Numbered from the stretch's first letter, positions 7,904 through 17,020 are shown. The stretch is DNA of 64,000 nt from CAYMPH01 sp964392365 (GCA_964392365.1 CAYMPH010000004.1:1-64000), one strand, 5' to 3'. The notes: generated from the sequence alone by a model not told the origin. Program-made: numbers and translations.

Positions 7904-9492
7904 CTGGAAATTCTTTCCTGTATTTCTAAAGCATCAAGAATAACCAGCGCAGCCATGGATTCAATTACCGGAATAATTCTCGGAACAATGCAGGGATCAT
8001 GGCGTCCCTCAATCTTGATATTTTCTTCACTGCCCTGCATATTAATTGTTTCCTGATCTTTAAAAATAGAAGGTGTAGGTTTTACTGCAATATTTGAGAT
8101 AATATCATTACCGCTGGAAATGCCTCCGAGAATACCTCCCGCGTTGTTGGTTATAAAACCATCTGCATTCATCTGATCATTATTTTCACTGCCTTTTAAT
8201 TTTGCTGAATCAAAACCAAGCCCGAACTCAACGCCCTTAACTGCTCCAATTGAAAAGAAAGCCATACCGAGTCTTGCATCGAGTTTATAAAAAACAGGAT
8301 CGCCGAGACCGGCAGGAGCATTTTTTATTACAAGCCTTACAATTCCGCCAACAGATTCTTTTTCGGATTTAGCTTTTATTATTGCCTTCTCCATTAAAAC
8401 CGCAATTTCAGGATCAGCGGATCTTACAGCATTTTTTTCAATATAGGATAAATCCTCTTTCTTTCCGCGAATACCTGCAATTTCTAGAGCATAGGCATAT
8501 ATTAATATATTTCTGTCCGCCAAAATTTTCTTTGCAGCAGCTCCGGCACAAACTCTGCCTGCTGTTTCCCTGCCGGAAGATCTGCCGCCTCCTCTATGAT
8601 CCCTGAGACCATATTTTTTCCAGAAAGTAAAATCCGCGTGACCCGGCCTGAAAACATTTCTCAGCGCATCATACTTGGATGAATCCTGATCTTTGTTATT
8701 TATCACCATGCAGATAGGTGTGCCTGTAGTTTTCCCCTCAAAAATTCCGGAAAGAATATGAACTGTGTCTTCTTCTTTCCTCTGGGTGCTTACTGAACTC
8801 TGCCCGGGCTTTCTTCTATCAAGCTCAGATTGAATATCTTCTTCAGAAATTTTTATTCCCGGCTTAATACCTTCTAATACTGCTCCAACAGCTGCGCCGT
8901 GACTTTCCCCGAAAGTTGTCACACGGATTATTTCGCCAAAAGTATTTGCAGAACGCATGGACGTATGGAAATAATCTGTTATACTTTCAGCTATTTCAAC
9001 ATGAGCTTCAGACTCATTTTTTTCAGTTACAGAATATGTAATATCAGAAATATGCCCGCAAGATTCATATATCATTCTGTTTCTATCATCGTGCCTGGTT
9101 CTGCCTTCAGGTCCTTCATAAAAGGACGGGAGTCCGATTTTTTTTATCCGTTCCCATAAAAAATCATTCTCAGCTTTTAAAAGAACTAATATTGAATCAC
9201 GCCTTAGCTGATTCCTCAGTTCAGGGTTGAGCATTGTGCCTCCGCCTGTAGCTATCAATACCCAGTCAAGTTTTGAAAGCTCAATAACAGCTTCAGCTTC
9301 TAATTCTCTGAATTTATCTGCACCTGAAGTTTTATAAATTTCCCTGCAGGTCAGCCTTTTTCCTGATTCTTTTTCAAAAATATTTTCTATATAATCATCT
9401 GAATCGATAAAATCAATTCCCGTAATTTCTGAAATTTTCTTTCCAAGGGTACTTTTACCGGAGCCTTTTGGCCCTGTTATTATTATCTTCAT
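7900..9492 (-). CDS. aroKC: Fused shikimate kinase - chorismate synthase
   Basis: One 530-residue chain carrying two shikimate-pathway enzymes. Residues 1-175 are shikimate kinase: Walker A GPKGSGKST (7-15), Asp pair DSDD (30-33), Arg62 in KFRELE, ATGGGT (81-86) and a lid/Arg region around RNRMIYE. Residues 182-530 are a full-length chorismate synthase: GEIIRVTTFGESHG, RRKPGQ, the GRSSGRETAGR region and a C-terminal HDPC motif. The frame is uninterrupted across the junction. The fused steps are not consecutive, since EPSP synthase acts between them and is not in this window. Separate aroK and aroC genes are the norm. It is the first gene of the operon with ribF and ogt; the ribosome-binding site is weak. 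Confidence 0.93.
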   Translation of the reverse strand: MKIIITGPKGSGKSTLGKKISEITGIDFIDSDDYIENIFEKESGKRLTCREIYKTSGADKFRELEAEAVIELSKLDWVLIATGGGTMLNPELRNQLRRDSILVLLKAENDFLWERIKKIGLPSFYEGPEGRTRHDDRNRMIYESCGHISDITYSVTEKNESEAHVEIAESITDYFHTSMRSANTFGEIIRVTTFGESHGAAVGAVLEGIKPGIKISEEDIQSELDRRKPGQSSVSTQRKEEDTVHILSGIFEGKTTGTPICMVINNKDQDSSKYDALRNVFRPGHADFTFWKKYGLRDHRGGGRSSGRETAGRVCAGAAAKKILADRNILIYAYALEIAGIRGKKEDLSYIEKNAVRSADPEIAVLMEKAIIKAKSEKESVGGIVRLVIKNAPAGLGDPVFYKLDARLGMAFFSIGAVKGVEFGLGFDSAKLKGSENNDQMNADGFITNNAGGILGGISSGNDIISNIAVKPTPSIFKDQETINMQGSEENIKIEGRHDPCIVPRIIPVIESMAALVILDALEIQERISR

Positions 9493-9668
9493 ATTCTGTT
9501 TTTTCTACCTGTAATCTCAATTTAACAAGAATCAGAATTATATATTGAATGTAAATATATTTTTTTGATTTTATTATTTGTTTTAATTGCAGTTTTATTG
9601 AAAAACAGCGTGAAATTGCAAAAAGATAGGGTAAAAACTTTTATTAAAAACTTCATTTATCGCACGAC

Positions 9669-9841
9669 TATAGCAGTTAACGATTGAATTAGTACACTAG
9701 CTGTCATTCCCGCGAAGGCGATGGCTTGCACCCTCGGGTGAATCCATTTCTGTAGTCTGGATCCCCGCCTTCGCGGGGATGACAAAAACTATCAATTTCT
9801 ACTGAATTTACAAAGTACTAATTTAATTGTGAAATGCTATA
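9669..9841. mobile_element. MITE-like element, copy 2 (complete)
   Basis: 173 bp bounded by TATAGCA (9669) and the inverse GCTATA (9841). The left end TATAGCAGTTAACGATTGAA and the inverted right end TATAGCATTTCACAATTAAA agree at most positions and both continue ATTAGTAC. Inside is a stem core from TGTCATTCCCGCG to CGCGGGGATGACA. A TA at each outer boundary fits a TA target duplication. There is no coding capacity. It occupies the gap between aroKC and the MFS gene. Confidence 0.75.
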
Positions 9842-9877
9842 AATTAACAAAAATATTCTGAATTCAGAAATTTCTGC

Positions 9878-11125
9878 TTAAATTTTAACCTGCTTTTTTA
9901 TCCTGAGAATAAGTGAAAGCAAACCACCTGCTAATGAGGCAATCGCAGCAATTATAAATGCTATTGTGTATGATCCATAAGCATCTGCAATCCTTCCGGC
10001 AGTAAACGGTCCGATCATCTGTCCTATTCCGAAAAACAAAGTTAAAAATCCGAGAGCTGCAGGTGCAAGCTTTGCCCCAAGTATATCACCTGCAGCTGCA
10101 GCCATAATAGCAGGTATGCTCCACGCGGTTATAGAAAAAAGCAGCGCAGAGAGATAGTAACCCGGCATACCCTTCCATAGCCCGAAAACCAGATAGCAGA
10201 GAAACTGCAGAAAGAAAACCACAGCAAGCCCGTACTTTCTTCCTGCCCTGTCGGAAAAACTGCCCCAGATAAAACCGCTTGCTATACTCACAGCACCCAC
10301 CAGCGACCAGAGACGGCCTGCATTCTCAACAGTAAATCCTGCTTCCCAATTAAGATAGCGTACAAAAAAAGTAGCATATATAATATAAGAAAATCCAAAG
10401 AGCATATAAATAAACGCAAGGTGCCACACATCAAATGACCTGAATATCAGACGCCATGATTTTAATATTGATACAGGTTCAATACTGACAGAAGTTTTGC
10501 GGCTGCCGGATTCGCCAATTGCAGTTAAATTCATATCAGCAGGTTTGTTGCGCAGAAGCAGTGCGCAGAGAAATGCAATAAACAATGTAAGGCCGGAAAG
10601 GAAATACCATGAAAAACGCCAGCCTTCAGGACCGGCAGATTTAAGAATCGCAGGTATAGCAAGCCCGGTGATGACCAATGCAAAACTTGAACCGCTGACT
10701 GTAATACCGGCAGCAAAACCCCTTTTTGAACCGGCAAACCAAGACATGACAAGGCCGATCATAGGAACATTCGCTCCGCCGCTTCCCATTCCTGCAAGTA
10801 TTCTGCCTGCAAGCGCTGAAATAAAATCAGGAGCAAGGCCTGTAACAAGCATTGCCGCAGAAACCAGCGCCATAAATCCCGAGATAATAATACGCGGACT
10901 GAAGTGAGAGGAAAGAAACCCCGCAGTCAGAGCAAGCACCAGATACCCTGCCATGTTCCCCATTGCAAGATCGCCTGCCTGCGAGTCAGTAAGTGCAAGT
11001 CCGCTTTTCATTGCCGGCAGAATCATTGTATAGCCGAAACGCGCAAATCCAAGCGCTCCTGCAACTGTTGTTACACCGAGCACAAGAATAATCCAGCCGT
11101 AATGAATGCGGTTTTTTTCTTTCAT
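9878..11125 (-). CDS. MFS transporter, YbfB/YjiJ-like
   Basis: 415 residues with about 12 transmembrane helices. The N-terminal LGFARFGYTMILPAM and the helix-4 GMGSGGANVPMIGL are characteristic of YbfB/YjiJ-type major facilitator proteins; helix 2-3 loops and the RAGRKYG loop between helices 8 and 9 fit the general MFS signature. Substrate unknown. I start at the ATG at 11125, after AAAGGGA; a start 27 bp upstream has no ribosome-binding site. It stands alone between two repeat- or AT-rich gaps. Confidence 0.8.
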   Translation of the reverse strand: MKEKNRIHYGWIILVLGVTTVAGALGFARFGYTMILPAMKSGLALTDSQAGDLAMGNMAGYLVLALTAGFLSSHFSPRIIISGFMALVSAAMLVTGLAPDFISALAGRILAGMGSGGANVPMIGLVMSWFAGSKRGFAAGITVSGSSFALVITGLAIPAILKSAGPEGWRFSWYFLSGLTLFIAFLCALLLRNKPADMNLTAIGESGSRKTSVSIEPVSILKSWRLIFRSFDVWHLAFIYMLFGFSYIIYATFFVRYLNWEAGFTVENAGRLWSLVGAVSIASGFIWGSFSDRAGRKYGLAVVFFLQFLCYLVFGLWKGMPGYYLSALLFSITAWSIPAIMAAAAGDILGAKLAPAALGFLTLFFGIGQMIGPFTAGRIADAYGSYTIAFIIAAIASLAGGLLSLILRIKKQVKI

Positions 11126-11281
11126 TATATATTTCCCTTTAATTATTATCATCAGTTATTGTAATAAAATATCAAACAGATTTGAATGATGAAAGTTTGG
11201 GAGTAAAGCAGTTTTTGGATTTATGATTTATTTATTACTGATTTATATCCGGGCAGAATATATATACTATTGTATTTTAGA

Positions 11282-11896
11282 TCAAGACGCTTTTTCTTTA
11301 GATATGCCTGCAGCAGCCAGACACTGCTGATCTGAATATCTGCCCTGAATATCTTTATAAAAATTATTGATTATTTTCATATCGCTTTCAATATCACCTG
11401 TAGGCATGAACAAAGGACCGTGACCGCCGATTTTTTTCCCGTAATCCAGAAAGCTTAACAGTATAGGCACTTTTGCGCCGAGTGCAATATAATAAAACCC
11501 GGTTTTCCAGTATCGCACTTTTGATCTTGTTCCTTCAGGAGGAACCACAATTATGAGCTGCTTATTTTTATTAAACTGTTCAATCGCATGCTGAACCAGG
11601 TTATTCGATTTACTCCGGTCTACAGCAATTCCACCGAACCATTTCATTATAAAACCGAACGGAAAATTGAATATAGACTTTTTACCCAGCCAATACAGGT
11701 TCTGTTTAGAAGCTATAGTTAGAAGCAGTCCGTAGAAAAAATCCCAGTTTGATGTGTGAGGCGCTGCAATCGATACATATTTATCAATATCAGGCTTTTT
11801 GCCCTGGAGTTTCCATCCTGTAATTTTTAATAGGAGCAGCGCAAGGAAATAGAAGAAAGTCCTGACAACAGGTGTTTTAAAAAGTGTAAAATGCAT
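11282..11896 (-). CDS. Lysophospholipid/1-acylglycerol-phosphate acyltransferase family
   Basis: 204 residues of the PlsC-like acyltransferase superfamily. The HX4D motif is HTSNWD (His47, Asp52) and the second block is PPEGTRSK near residue 120; a hydrophobic N-terminus (about 12-27) anchors it to the membrane. WD after HTSN and PPEGTR in place of FPEGTR set it apart from canonical PlsC and from the second family member at 51179-51931. The acceptor lipid is not known. It is a single-gene unit. Confidence 0.82.
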   Translation of the reverse strand: MHFTLFKTPVVRTFFYFLALLLLKITGWKLQGKKPDIDKYVSIAAPHTSNWDFFYGLLLTIASKQNLYWLGKKSIFNFPFGFIMKWFGGIAVDRSKSNNLVQHAIEQFNKNKQLIIVVPPEGTRSKVRYWKTGFYYIALGAKVPILLSFLDYGKKIGGHGPLFMPTGDIESDMKIINNFYKDIQGRYSDQQCLAAAGISKEKAS

Positions 11897-12106
11897 AATA
11901 TATATCCTTTAATCTGATTTCATCGGCAGAGCAACCTGCAGGATCGGAGTATTATTTATAAAAATAATTATCTCATATAAGATAAGACGTATGGAATGAA
12001 TTAATAGTTGCAAATAAATTCTCCTGCAATTTTATTCAGCTGTTTATTATTGATTTAAGGCTTTAAAAATAAGATTCTTGACTAAATGTCTGATTGAAGT
12101 ATCAGA

Positions 12107-12275
12107 TATGACAATTAACGATTGAAATAATTTCTTTGTCATTCCGACTGGAGCGATAGCGGAATGCCGGAATCTCATAGAGAATATATTATATGAGATT
12201 CCGGCATTTGCATGAATTGAAGCTGCAAAACCGGAATGACAGAAAATTTTTTTAATCAAATCGTTAACCGCTATA
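12107..12275. mobile_element. MITE-like element, copy 3 (complete, diverged core)
   Basis: 169 bp. The right end, read inverted, is TATAGCGGTTAACGATTTGA, almost the same as the left end of the copy at 9669. The left end is TATGACAATTAACGATTGAA. The core keeps TGTCATTCC...GGAATGACA but has a different middle with its own dyad GCCGGAATCTCAT/ATGAGATTCCGGC. A short open frame across it (12047-12259, minus) is a by-product. This element is the main content of the 470-bp gap 11897-12364. Confidence 0.72.
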
Positions 12276-12364
12276 ATTTAATTAAAATAAAAATATTTAA
12301 TAAGATGAAAAGACGAGCGGATGGTATTTTTTAAATAAAAAAATAACCTTTATGGTGATAAAAA

Positions 12365-13276
12365 ATGAAAACACCCGGTTTTTTTAAAGGAAGAATCAAT
12401 CTAAACGAACTGGCATATGATTTTGCCATTCTGATATTTCCGTTTCTGCTTGAAAAATTATATAATCCGATCATGAATTCATCCCCTTTCGGACTTCCCT
12501 TTGCATGGATGTTCATAATGAGTACAGTGTATTTTCTTCCGCTATTAATCGGCAGGATGTATAATGAAGATTTTAAAAACTCCTCTTTGCTGATCCGCAA
12601 ATCTGTTCCATACGTTTTATTCGCCAGCATGTTTTTCGCTTATGCCAATCTCCTGTATCTGATAATACCGTCTTTGAAATTGGAATCGCAGGGGTATGGC
12701 AAGTTTATTCTTGTTTCTGCAACAGTTTTTTTATTAATGGGTCCAATGGCCGGCCTCATGTTCTCTAAAAAAAACGCTCCGAAAATCGAGGGAGCATCAA
12801 CTCAGCTGGTTGTGTTTCTCATTACAATCGGATTTCTTCCGCTTTTTTTCATAATCACTGAAGGGGAACGAATATTCGGTGATACCGGCATACTCTTGGG
12901 AATTTTTATAATCATCCTGCTGATAATCGGCGATGCGGTATTTATTGTTCTCATTTATGGATTATATAAAAAAATAAAAAATTTTTTAATCCGGGTAAAT
13001 GCTTACGGTACGTGCGTGTCGATAGTTAAAATCGCAACACCATTCTGCATATCTTTCATGCTTGTTTTTTTCAACATAAACAGCAGCAGGCTTTTCTCTG
13101 GAATCGGCGGTAAAGGCGCAGGCTCAATAATCCTTATACTGACACTTTATCTGATATCCGGCGTGCTGCCTCTGCGTATTCTTCTGATGCTTACACCGCC
13201 TGTGAGGCCGCTTAATGTTCTGCTTGGAATAACTTCTTTGACTTATATGTTTGTAATTTTAATAATGAAAAGATAA
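12365..13276 (+). CDS. Polytopic membrane protein, unknown
   Basis: 303 residues with about eight hydrophobic helices (near 18-36, 48-65, 85-105, 112-133, 148-165, 176-202, 220-238 and 255-300). No conserved motif recognised. The ATG at 12365 follows GGTGA with a spacing of 6. It faces the SpoIIE phosphatase gene, which ends 34 bp beyond. Nothing in sequence or context tells its role. Confidence 0.6.
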   Translation: MKTPGFFKGRINLNELAYDFAILIFPFLLEKLYNPIMNSSPFGLPFAWMFIMSTVYFLPLLIGRMYNEDFKNSSLLIRKSVPYVLFASMFFAYANLLYLIIPSLKLESQGYGKFILVSATVFLLMGPMAGLMFSKKNAPKIEGASTQLVVFLITIGFLPLFFIITEGERIFGDTGILLGIFIIILLIIGDAVFIVLIYGLYKKIKNFLIRVNAYGTCVSIVKIATPFCISFMLVFFNINSSRLFSGIGGKGAGSIILILTLYLISGVLPLRILLMLTPPVRPLNVLLGITSLTYMFVILIMKR

Positions 13277-13309
13277 ATTAATTTATTTGTTTATGAGGCA
13301 TTCACATTA

Positions 13310-14737
13310 TCAGGAATTTGAGACATCCTTCATATTAATATCAACGCAAATAAGACATACATCATCTTCAAATTGGGTTTCACCGCAGAAAAAGGTCATA
13401 CTCTCAACCAGCCTATTTAAAAAATCGTCACATGGACTATCCTGATGTTTTTTAATCGAATCCAGCAATCCGTTATATCCAAAATAAATATCAGGATTAT
13501 TCTCATTCCTTGCTTCAATCAGACCGTCTGTATACATCAAGAGCCTGCACCCGGAATTTAATGCATAAGTTTTATTTTTAAATGTTTTTCCATATTTTCC
13601 AAGATCATCATTTTTCCAGACAGCCAGAGGAACAGATTTTTCAACTTCCAGTTTTTTAATATCGCTCCCGGATATAATCAGCGGAGGCAAATGGCCTGCA
13701 TTTGAGTAGCACAATGTCTTTAACAATGGATCATATATGCAATAAAGAGCCGTAACGAAATTTCCGGCAGTATGATTACAAAGCCGGTCATTTATAAACG
13801 ACAGAAGGCCTGCCGGGTCTCTGCTGATATCACCTGATTCATCTATGATGGACTTTATCATCATCGTGATAAATGCCGCCGGGATGCCATGCCCGGAAAC
13901 ATCACTTATGAATATTCCAATCGAATCACTATGTCTGAAAGTAATAAATGTAAAAAAATCTCCTCCGATTTTTTTCATCGGCTGATAATATGTATACACA
14001 TCGTGAACAGGATTAACTATAGGGATGAATTGCTCCAGTATTTCTTTGGCAAGATCCAGTTCCTTATCAATGGTATTGTTACGATGCTGGGCATCCAACT
14101 TATCAGTATCGATAATATTCAACTGGATGAAAATGTAGCGCATATAGTATTCATTGAGATATCTGATTATAATACAGATAAAAACAACAGCGATCATATT
14201 ACCGGAATTATGAATAATTATATTCGGATCATGCTTCCCGTATAAAAGATGCGGCAGTATATATGCACTTAAAACGATTAACCCGGAAGCAATGCTCAAA
14301 AAAATATTGATCTGCAAAACGAACATCCCGACAAGCACTACCATTACGCCGCTATGATACAGATGTGAATAAATGCCATCTCCCAAATATGTATACGACA
14401 TAATGCTAAGACATGCAATTATTGCCGTGATGGAAATCATGGGCTGCATCAGCTTTTTCAGGCTGTCAAAATATGTTATAACAATAATTGATATTCCCAT
14501 CAAGGTAATAACAGAACGGTTTATTAAAGCATATGTTTTAAATGACGGAAACGCGTAAAAGTCTGTAAAGAGGTTCATCGTATTTATCAGGCATAATATT
14601 ATCATGCCGTATCTTACGATTTTAACTGTTTTTTCATGGTGATATTCCCAGAAAGCTTTCTCTTCCTCCTGCGGGAATTTCAGCCTCCTGGCATATCTTT
14701 TTATTTCTGCATCAGAATATATATTAAATTTTAACAA
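13310..14737 (-). CDS. Membrane-bound SpoIIE/RsbU-type PP2C phosphatase
   Basis: 475 residues. The first about 200 hold six hydrophobic helices; the C-terminal about 245 are a PPM/PP2C serine phosphatase of the SpoIIE/RsbU class, with metal-binding GGDFF, DVSGHGIPAA, the SNAGHLPP block, the LLMYTDGLIEARN block and the final FEDDVCLICVD. Such phosphatases usually dephosphorylate an anti-anti-sigma factor in partner-switching pathways; no such partner gene lies nearby. The start is a TTG at 14737 with a GGGG stretch 9 nt before. A homologue with the same layout lies at 27041. Confidence 0.85.
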   Translation of the reverse strand: MLKFNIYSDAEIKRYARRLKFPQEEEKAFWEYHHEKTVKIVRYGMIILCLINTMNLFTDFYAFPSFKTYALINRSVITLMGISIIVITYFDSLKKLMQPMISITAIIACLSIMSYTYLGDGIYSHLYHSGVMVVLVGMFVLQINIFLSIASGLIVLSAYILPHLLYGKHDPNIIIHNSGNMIAVVFICIIIRYLNEYYMRYIFIQLNIIDTDKLDAQHRNNTIDKELDLAKEILEQFIPIVNPVHDVYTYYQPMKKIGGDFFTFITFRHSDSIGIFISDVSGHGIPAAFITMMIKSIIDESGDISRDPAGLLSFINDRLCNHTAGNFVTALYCIYDPLLKTLCYSNAGHLPPLIISGSDIKKLEVEKSVPLAVWKNDDLGKYGKTFKNKTYALNSGCRLLMYTDGLIEARNENNPDIYFGYNGLLDSIKKHQDSPCDDFLNRLVESMTFFCGETQFEDDVCLICVDINMKDVSNS

Positions 14738-15097
14738 TTGGAAAACCCCGATTATTATTGCTATCAGTTATTCATGCAGTGGTCAATAAATTTTTTAATG
14801 TTATTTACTTTTACACTTCCTGTACATCCTGCAATTGAATATTAATAAATATAAATGGACTCCGAAAAACACTCATTAAGATATACCATTGTGTGCGGAA
14901 ACATTGCTTAAACCTGTGTTTTTCATTTATTAAATTATGCAAACACAGGTTTTTGGAACCGACCATAAATAAACTCAGTTTTTTTAAAAAGGTAGCGGAT
15001 CATCTTCCTGTTCTTATCCAGGAGAAATAATATTCGTGGCTTAAAAAATATTCATTTTTACAGGGTTTATTTTTTTTGATATTGATTAAAATTATAT
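14738..15097. other. Intergenic gap with a perfect 12-bp inverted repeat
   Basis: This 360-bp gap between two minus-strand genes shows no coding frame. Its one clear structure is AAACCTGTGTTT (14910-14921) paired with AAACACAGGTTT (14941-14952), perfect over 12 bp with a 19-nt loop. It lacks a U-run on the minus strand, so it is not a good terminator for the gene at 15098; an operator or RNA structure is possible. Confidence 0.4.
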
Positions 15098-15604
15098 TTA
15101 TATATTACTCCAGAATGCTTTCATTTTAGATTGTATCACAGGATAACTTTCTCTCAAACTGGCATCAATCCATTCAACAAGGATAACAAAAATAACCCAG
15201 GCCGCAAGTATTACCGGATGCCATGTTATTATTCCAAAAAGAGTCCATTTCGGATCGAGGAACCAGTCATAGTTCCATGGCGTGATACCAAAGATCCGGA
15301 GGGTATATCCGAAGATGAATTCAATCAGATAAAAGACAGCAAGCACAACAGCAACCCGCGCTGCGTAAGGCAGTTTCAGAAATCTTCCGAAACTTGTGAC
15401 CGGGTAAAACATGAGAGGAATGCTTCCATAGGCAATGAACATCCAGGTGGAAGCCGGGTTTAATGCATTAATCGTAACCTTTCCTGCAATGATCTGCTGA
15501 AGAAAGGTCATTAGAACATCCCAGCCCAATCCAAGTAAGCAGAACATCCCCATTCGAAATGCCAGACCCTGGCGGAATTCATTAAAATTAAAATAATTCG
15601 TCAA
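15098..15604 (-). CDS. Membrane protein resembling the CmpB (PF06541) family
   Basis: 168 residues with about four transmembrane helices. The spacing of WMFIAYGS, FYLIEFIFGY, WNYDW and the C-terminal ILVEWID resembles the putative ABC-transporter permease family PF06541 (CmpB), whose real function is unclear. It is the last gene after the rhodanese, 61 bp downstream on the same strand, and may belong to the sulfur operon. The assignment is tentative. Confidence 0.55.
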   Translation of the reverse strand: MTNYFNFNEFRQGLAFRMGMFCLLGLGWDVLMTFLQQIIAGKVTINALNPASTWMFIAYGSIPLMFYPVTSFGRFLKLPYAARVAVVLAVFYLIEFIFGYTLRIFGITPWNYDWFLDPKWTLFGIITWHPVILAAWVIFVILVEWIDASLRESYPVIQSKMKAFWSNI

Positions 15605-15665
15605 AGCATGATTCTCCTTATCATGATAATAATTTTTTATCTTTCATGGAAATTCCTATAAAAAG

Positions 15666-16319
15666 TCAGCAGCCTTTAACCTGCTTTTTCTTTTTAAGAT
15701 CAGCCCCGGTTTTGCCTGCAGCTGCATCGCCTGTTTTCTGTGTAACATCTGCTGATCCAGTACCGCCTCCGAAATAATCCGCAATGCCTTTAGCTTTTTT
15801 ATACTGAAGTACTTCATCATCAGATGGAGTTTCCGATGGAAGTTTCGGATTAAGAATAAGTTTGTTCCAGTAATTATAACCGCCTTCTAAGGTATATACT
15901 TCTTTTCCTGCAGCTTTAAGTATCAGCCATGTCTGTGCTGCATGCGAATCGCCGTTTGAAAATATAATATTTTTCTTATGTGCAGGCAATTCGGAATTCA
16001 TTGTTTTTCTCTCAAGAATTTTTGCCATAGGAATATTCACGGCACCTTTAATGCTCCCTGCAGCAAATTCCTCCGGATTTCTGATATCAATTAATTTATA
16101 ATCTGCTCTCCCTTCTATAATCCATTCTGATAAAACATTCGGAGAGATCTGATCTTTGTTCATTGCGATTTCATTCGCCAGTTCAGCTGAATTAAAAACA
16201 TATTTATTCAAGCCTCTTCCGGAGAGGAAAAAAAGACTTACAGCAATAACAAAAACAATTGCGCCCAGAATTAATAAATCCTGATTTTTTCTAAGCTGTT
16301 TAAAATCAATGGCTTTCAT
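15666..16319 (-). CDS. Membrane-anchored rhodanese-like protein lacking the catalytic cysteine
   Basis: 217 residues: one N-terminal transmembrane helix (17-34), then a rhodanese domain (about 60-155) with LIDIRNPEEFAAGSIKGAVN and the EGGYNYW end. Active rhodaneses carry a cysteine at the start of the loop after the fourth strand; here that loop reads IFSNGDSH (119-126) and has none. The only cysteine is the very last residue (KQVKGC), after a charged linker. It may bind or pass on sulfur by that C-terminal Cys, or be a non-catalytic partner. A strong AAGGAGG precedes the ATG. It lies between the YeeE/YedE pair and a small membrane protein. Confidence 0.8.
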   Translation of the reverse strand: MKAIDFKQLRKNQDLLILGAIVFVIAVSLFFLSGRGLNKYVFNSAELANEIAMNKDQISPNVLSEWIIEGRADYKLIDIRNPEEFAAGSIKGAVNIPMAKILERKTMNSELPAHKKNIIFSNGDSHAAQTWLILKAAGKEVYTLEGGYNYWNKLILNPKLPSETPSDDEVLQYKKAKGIADYFGGGTGSADVTQKTGDAAAGKTGADLKKKKQVKGC

Positions 16320-16420
16320 AATACAAGCCTCCTTGAAATTTCTAATTAAAAATTTAACAGGGGAATATCAATAAATCATTTTATGGACATTCCCTTGGGT
16401 TCTCAACATTGGGAAAAAAT

Positions 16421-17008
16421 CTATTTCTTTGAAAACTTTTTCTCTGCAATACCGCCGAGAAAAAACATCCCGCCTGCCATTGCTGTTACCAGAGCCCACA
16501 CAACCCACTGATTAAGACCCAGAAACTGAGGCAGCATTAATGTGCCCATGTCCCCGCTATTGAAAAAGCCTTCATACAATGGAGCAGTTTCCCCGAAGAT
16601 TATGATACCTATTATCAAGCCGCCGTAAAAAAAGAAAGCATCGATTTTCAGTGTTGCCATACCAACAACAGAAGTTCCCGGACAATATGAACCAACTGCA
16701 AAGCCGACTCCCATAATAGCGCCTCCGAGCATCATCGGATACAGGAACGTAGGCGGAATGTAAATATTTTCATATTCCATCCATCCAAGTGAATTCATTA
16801 TAACAAGCCCGGTCATACCTACAACTATTGCTCCGAACAAAACTTTCAGCACATTCATATTTCTTAAATAAAAAAATAAAGCCATTGTTCTTGAATTGCC
16901 AAGCCCGCCTCTTTCCAGAAAAAAGCCGAAAATAAAACCTATTAAAACAGCAGCAGTATATATTGTCATGCTGCTCCACTCGTTTACAACTGCAAATGGT
17001 GCCATCAT
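16421..17008 (-). CDS. YeeE/YedE sulfur transporter, C-terminal-half protein
   Basis: 195 residues, about five helices. FLERGGLGNSRTM and GVGFAVGSYCPGTSVVG match the second half of YeeE/YedE proteins, in which a cysteine in the CPG motif takes part in passing thiosulfate-like sulfur species through the membrane. It stands 12 bp downstream of the gene for the first half (17021-17554), so the usually single-chain transporter is here two polypeptides. Context with psrABC and a rhodanese supports sulfur-compound uptake. Substrate (thiosulfate, sulfide or polysulfide) is not proven. Confidence 0.82.
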   Translation of the reverse strand: MMAPFAVVNEWSSMTIYTAAVLIGFIFGFFLERGGLGNSRTMALFFYLRNMNVLKVLFGAIVVGMTGLVIMNSLGWMEYENIYIPPTFLYPMMLGGAIMGVGFAVGSYCPGTSVVGMATLKIDAFFFYGGLIIGIIIFGETAPLYEGFFNSGDMGTLMLPQFLGLNQWVVWALVTAMAGGMFFLGGIAEKKFSKK

Positions 17009-17020
17009 TTTAATATCTCC

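Noticed and set aside
10497..10907. 136-aa plus-strand frame opposite the MFS gene
   Set aside because: Antisense to conserved transmembrane coding sequence; composition is that of a shadow frame.
12047..12259. 70-aa minus-strand frame in the gap after the acyltransferase
   Set aside because: It lies almost wholly within a MITE-like element and its sequence is the translation of the repeat, with no ribosome-binding site or family match.
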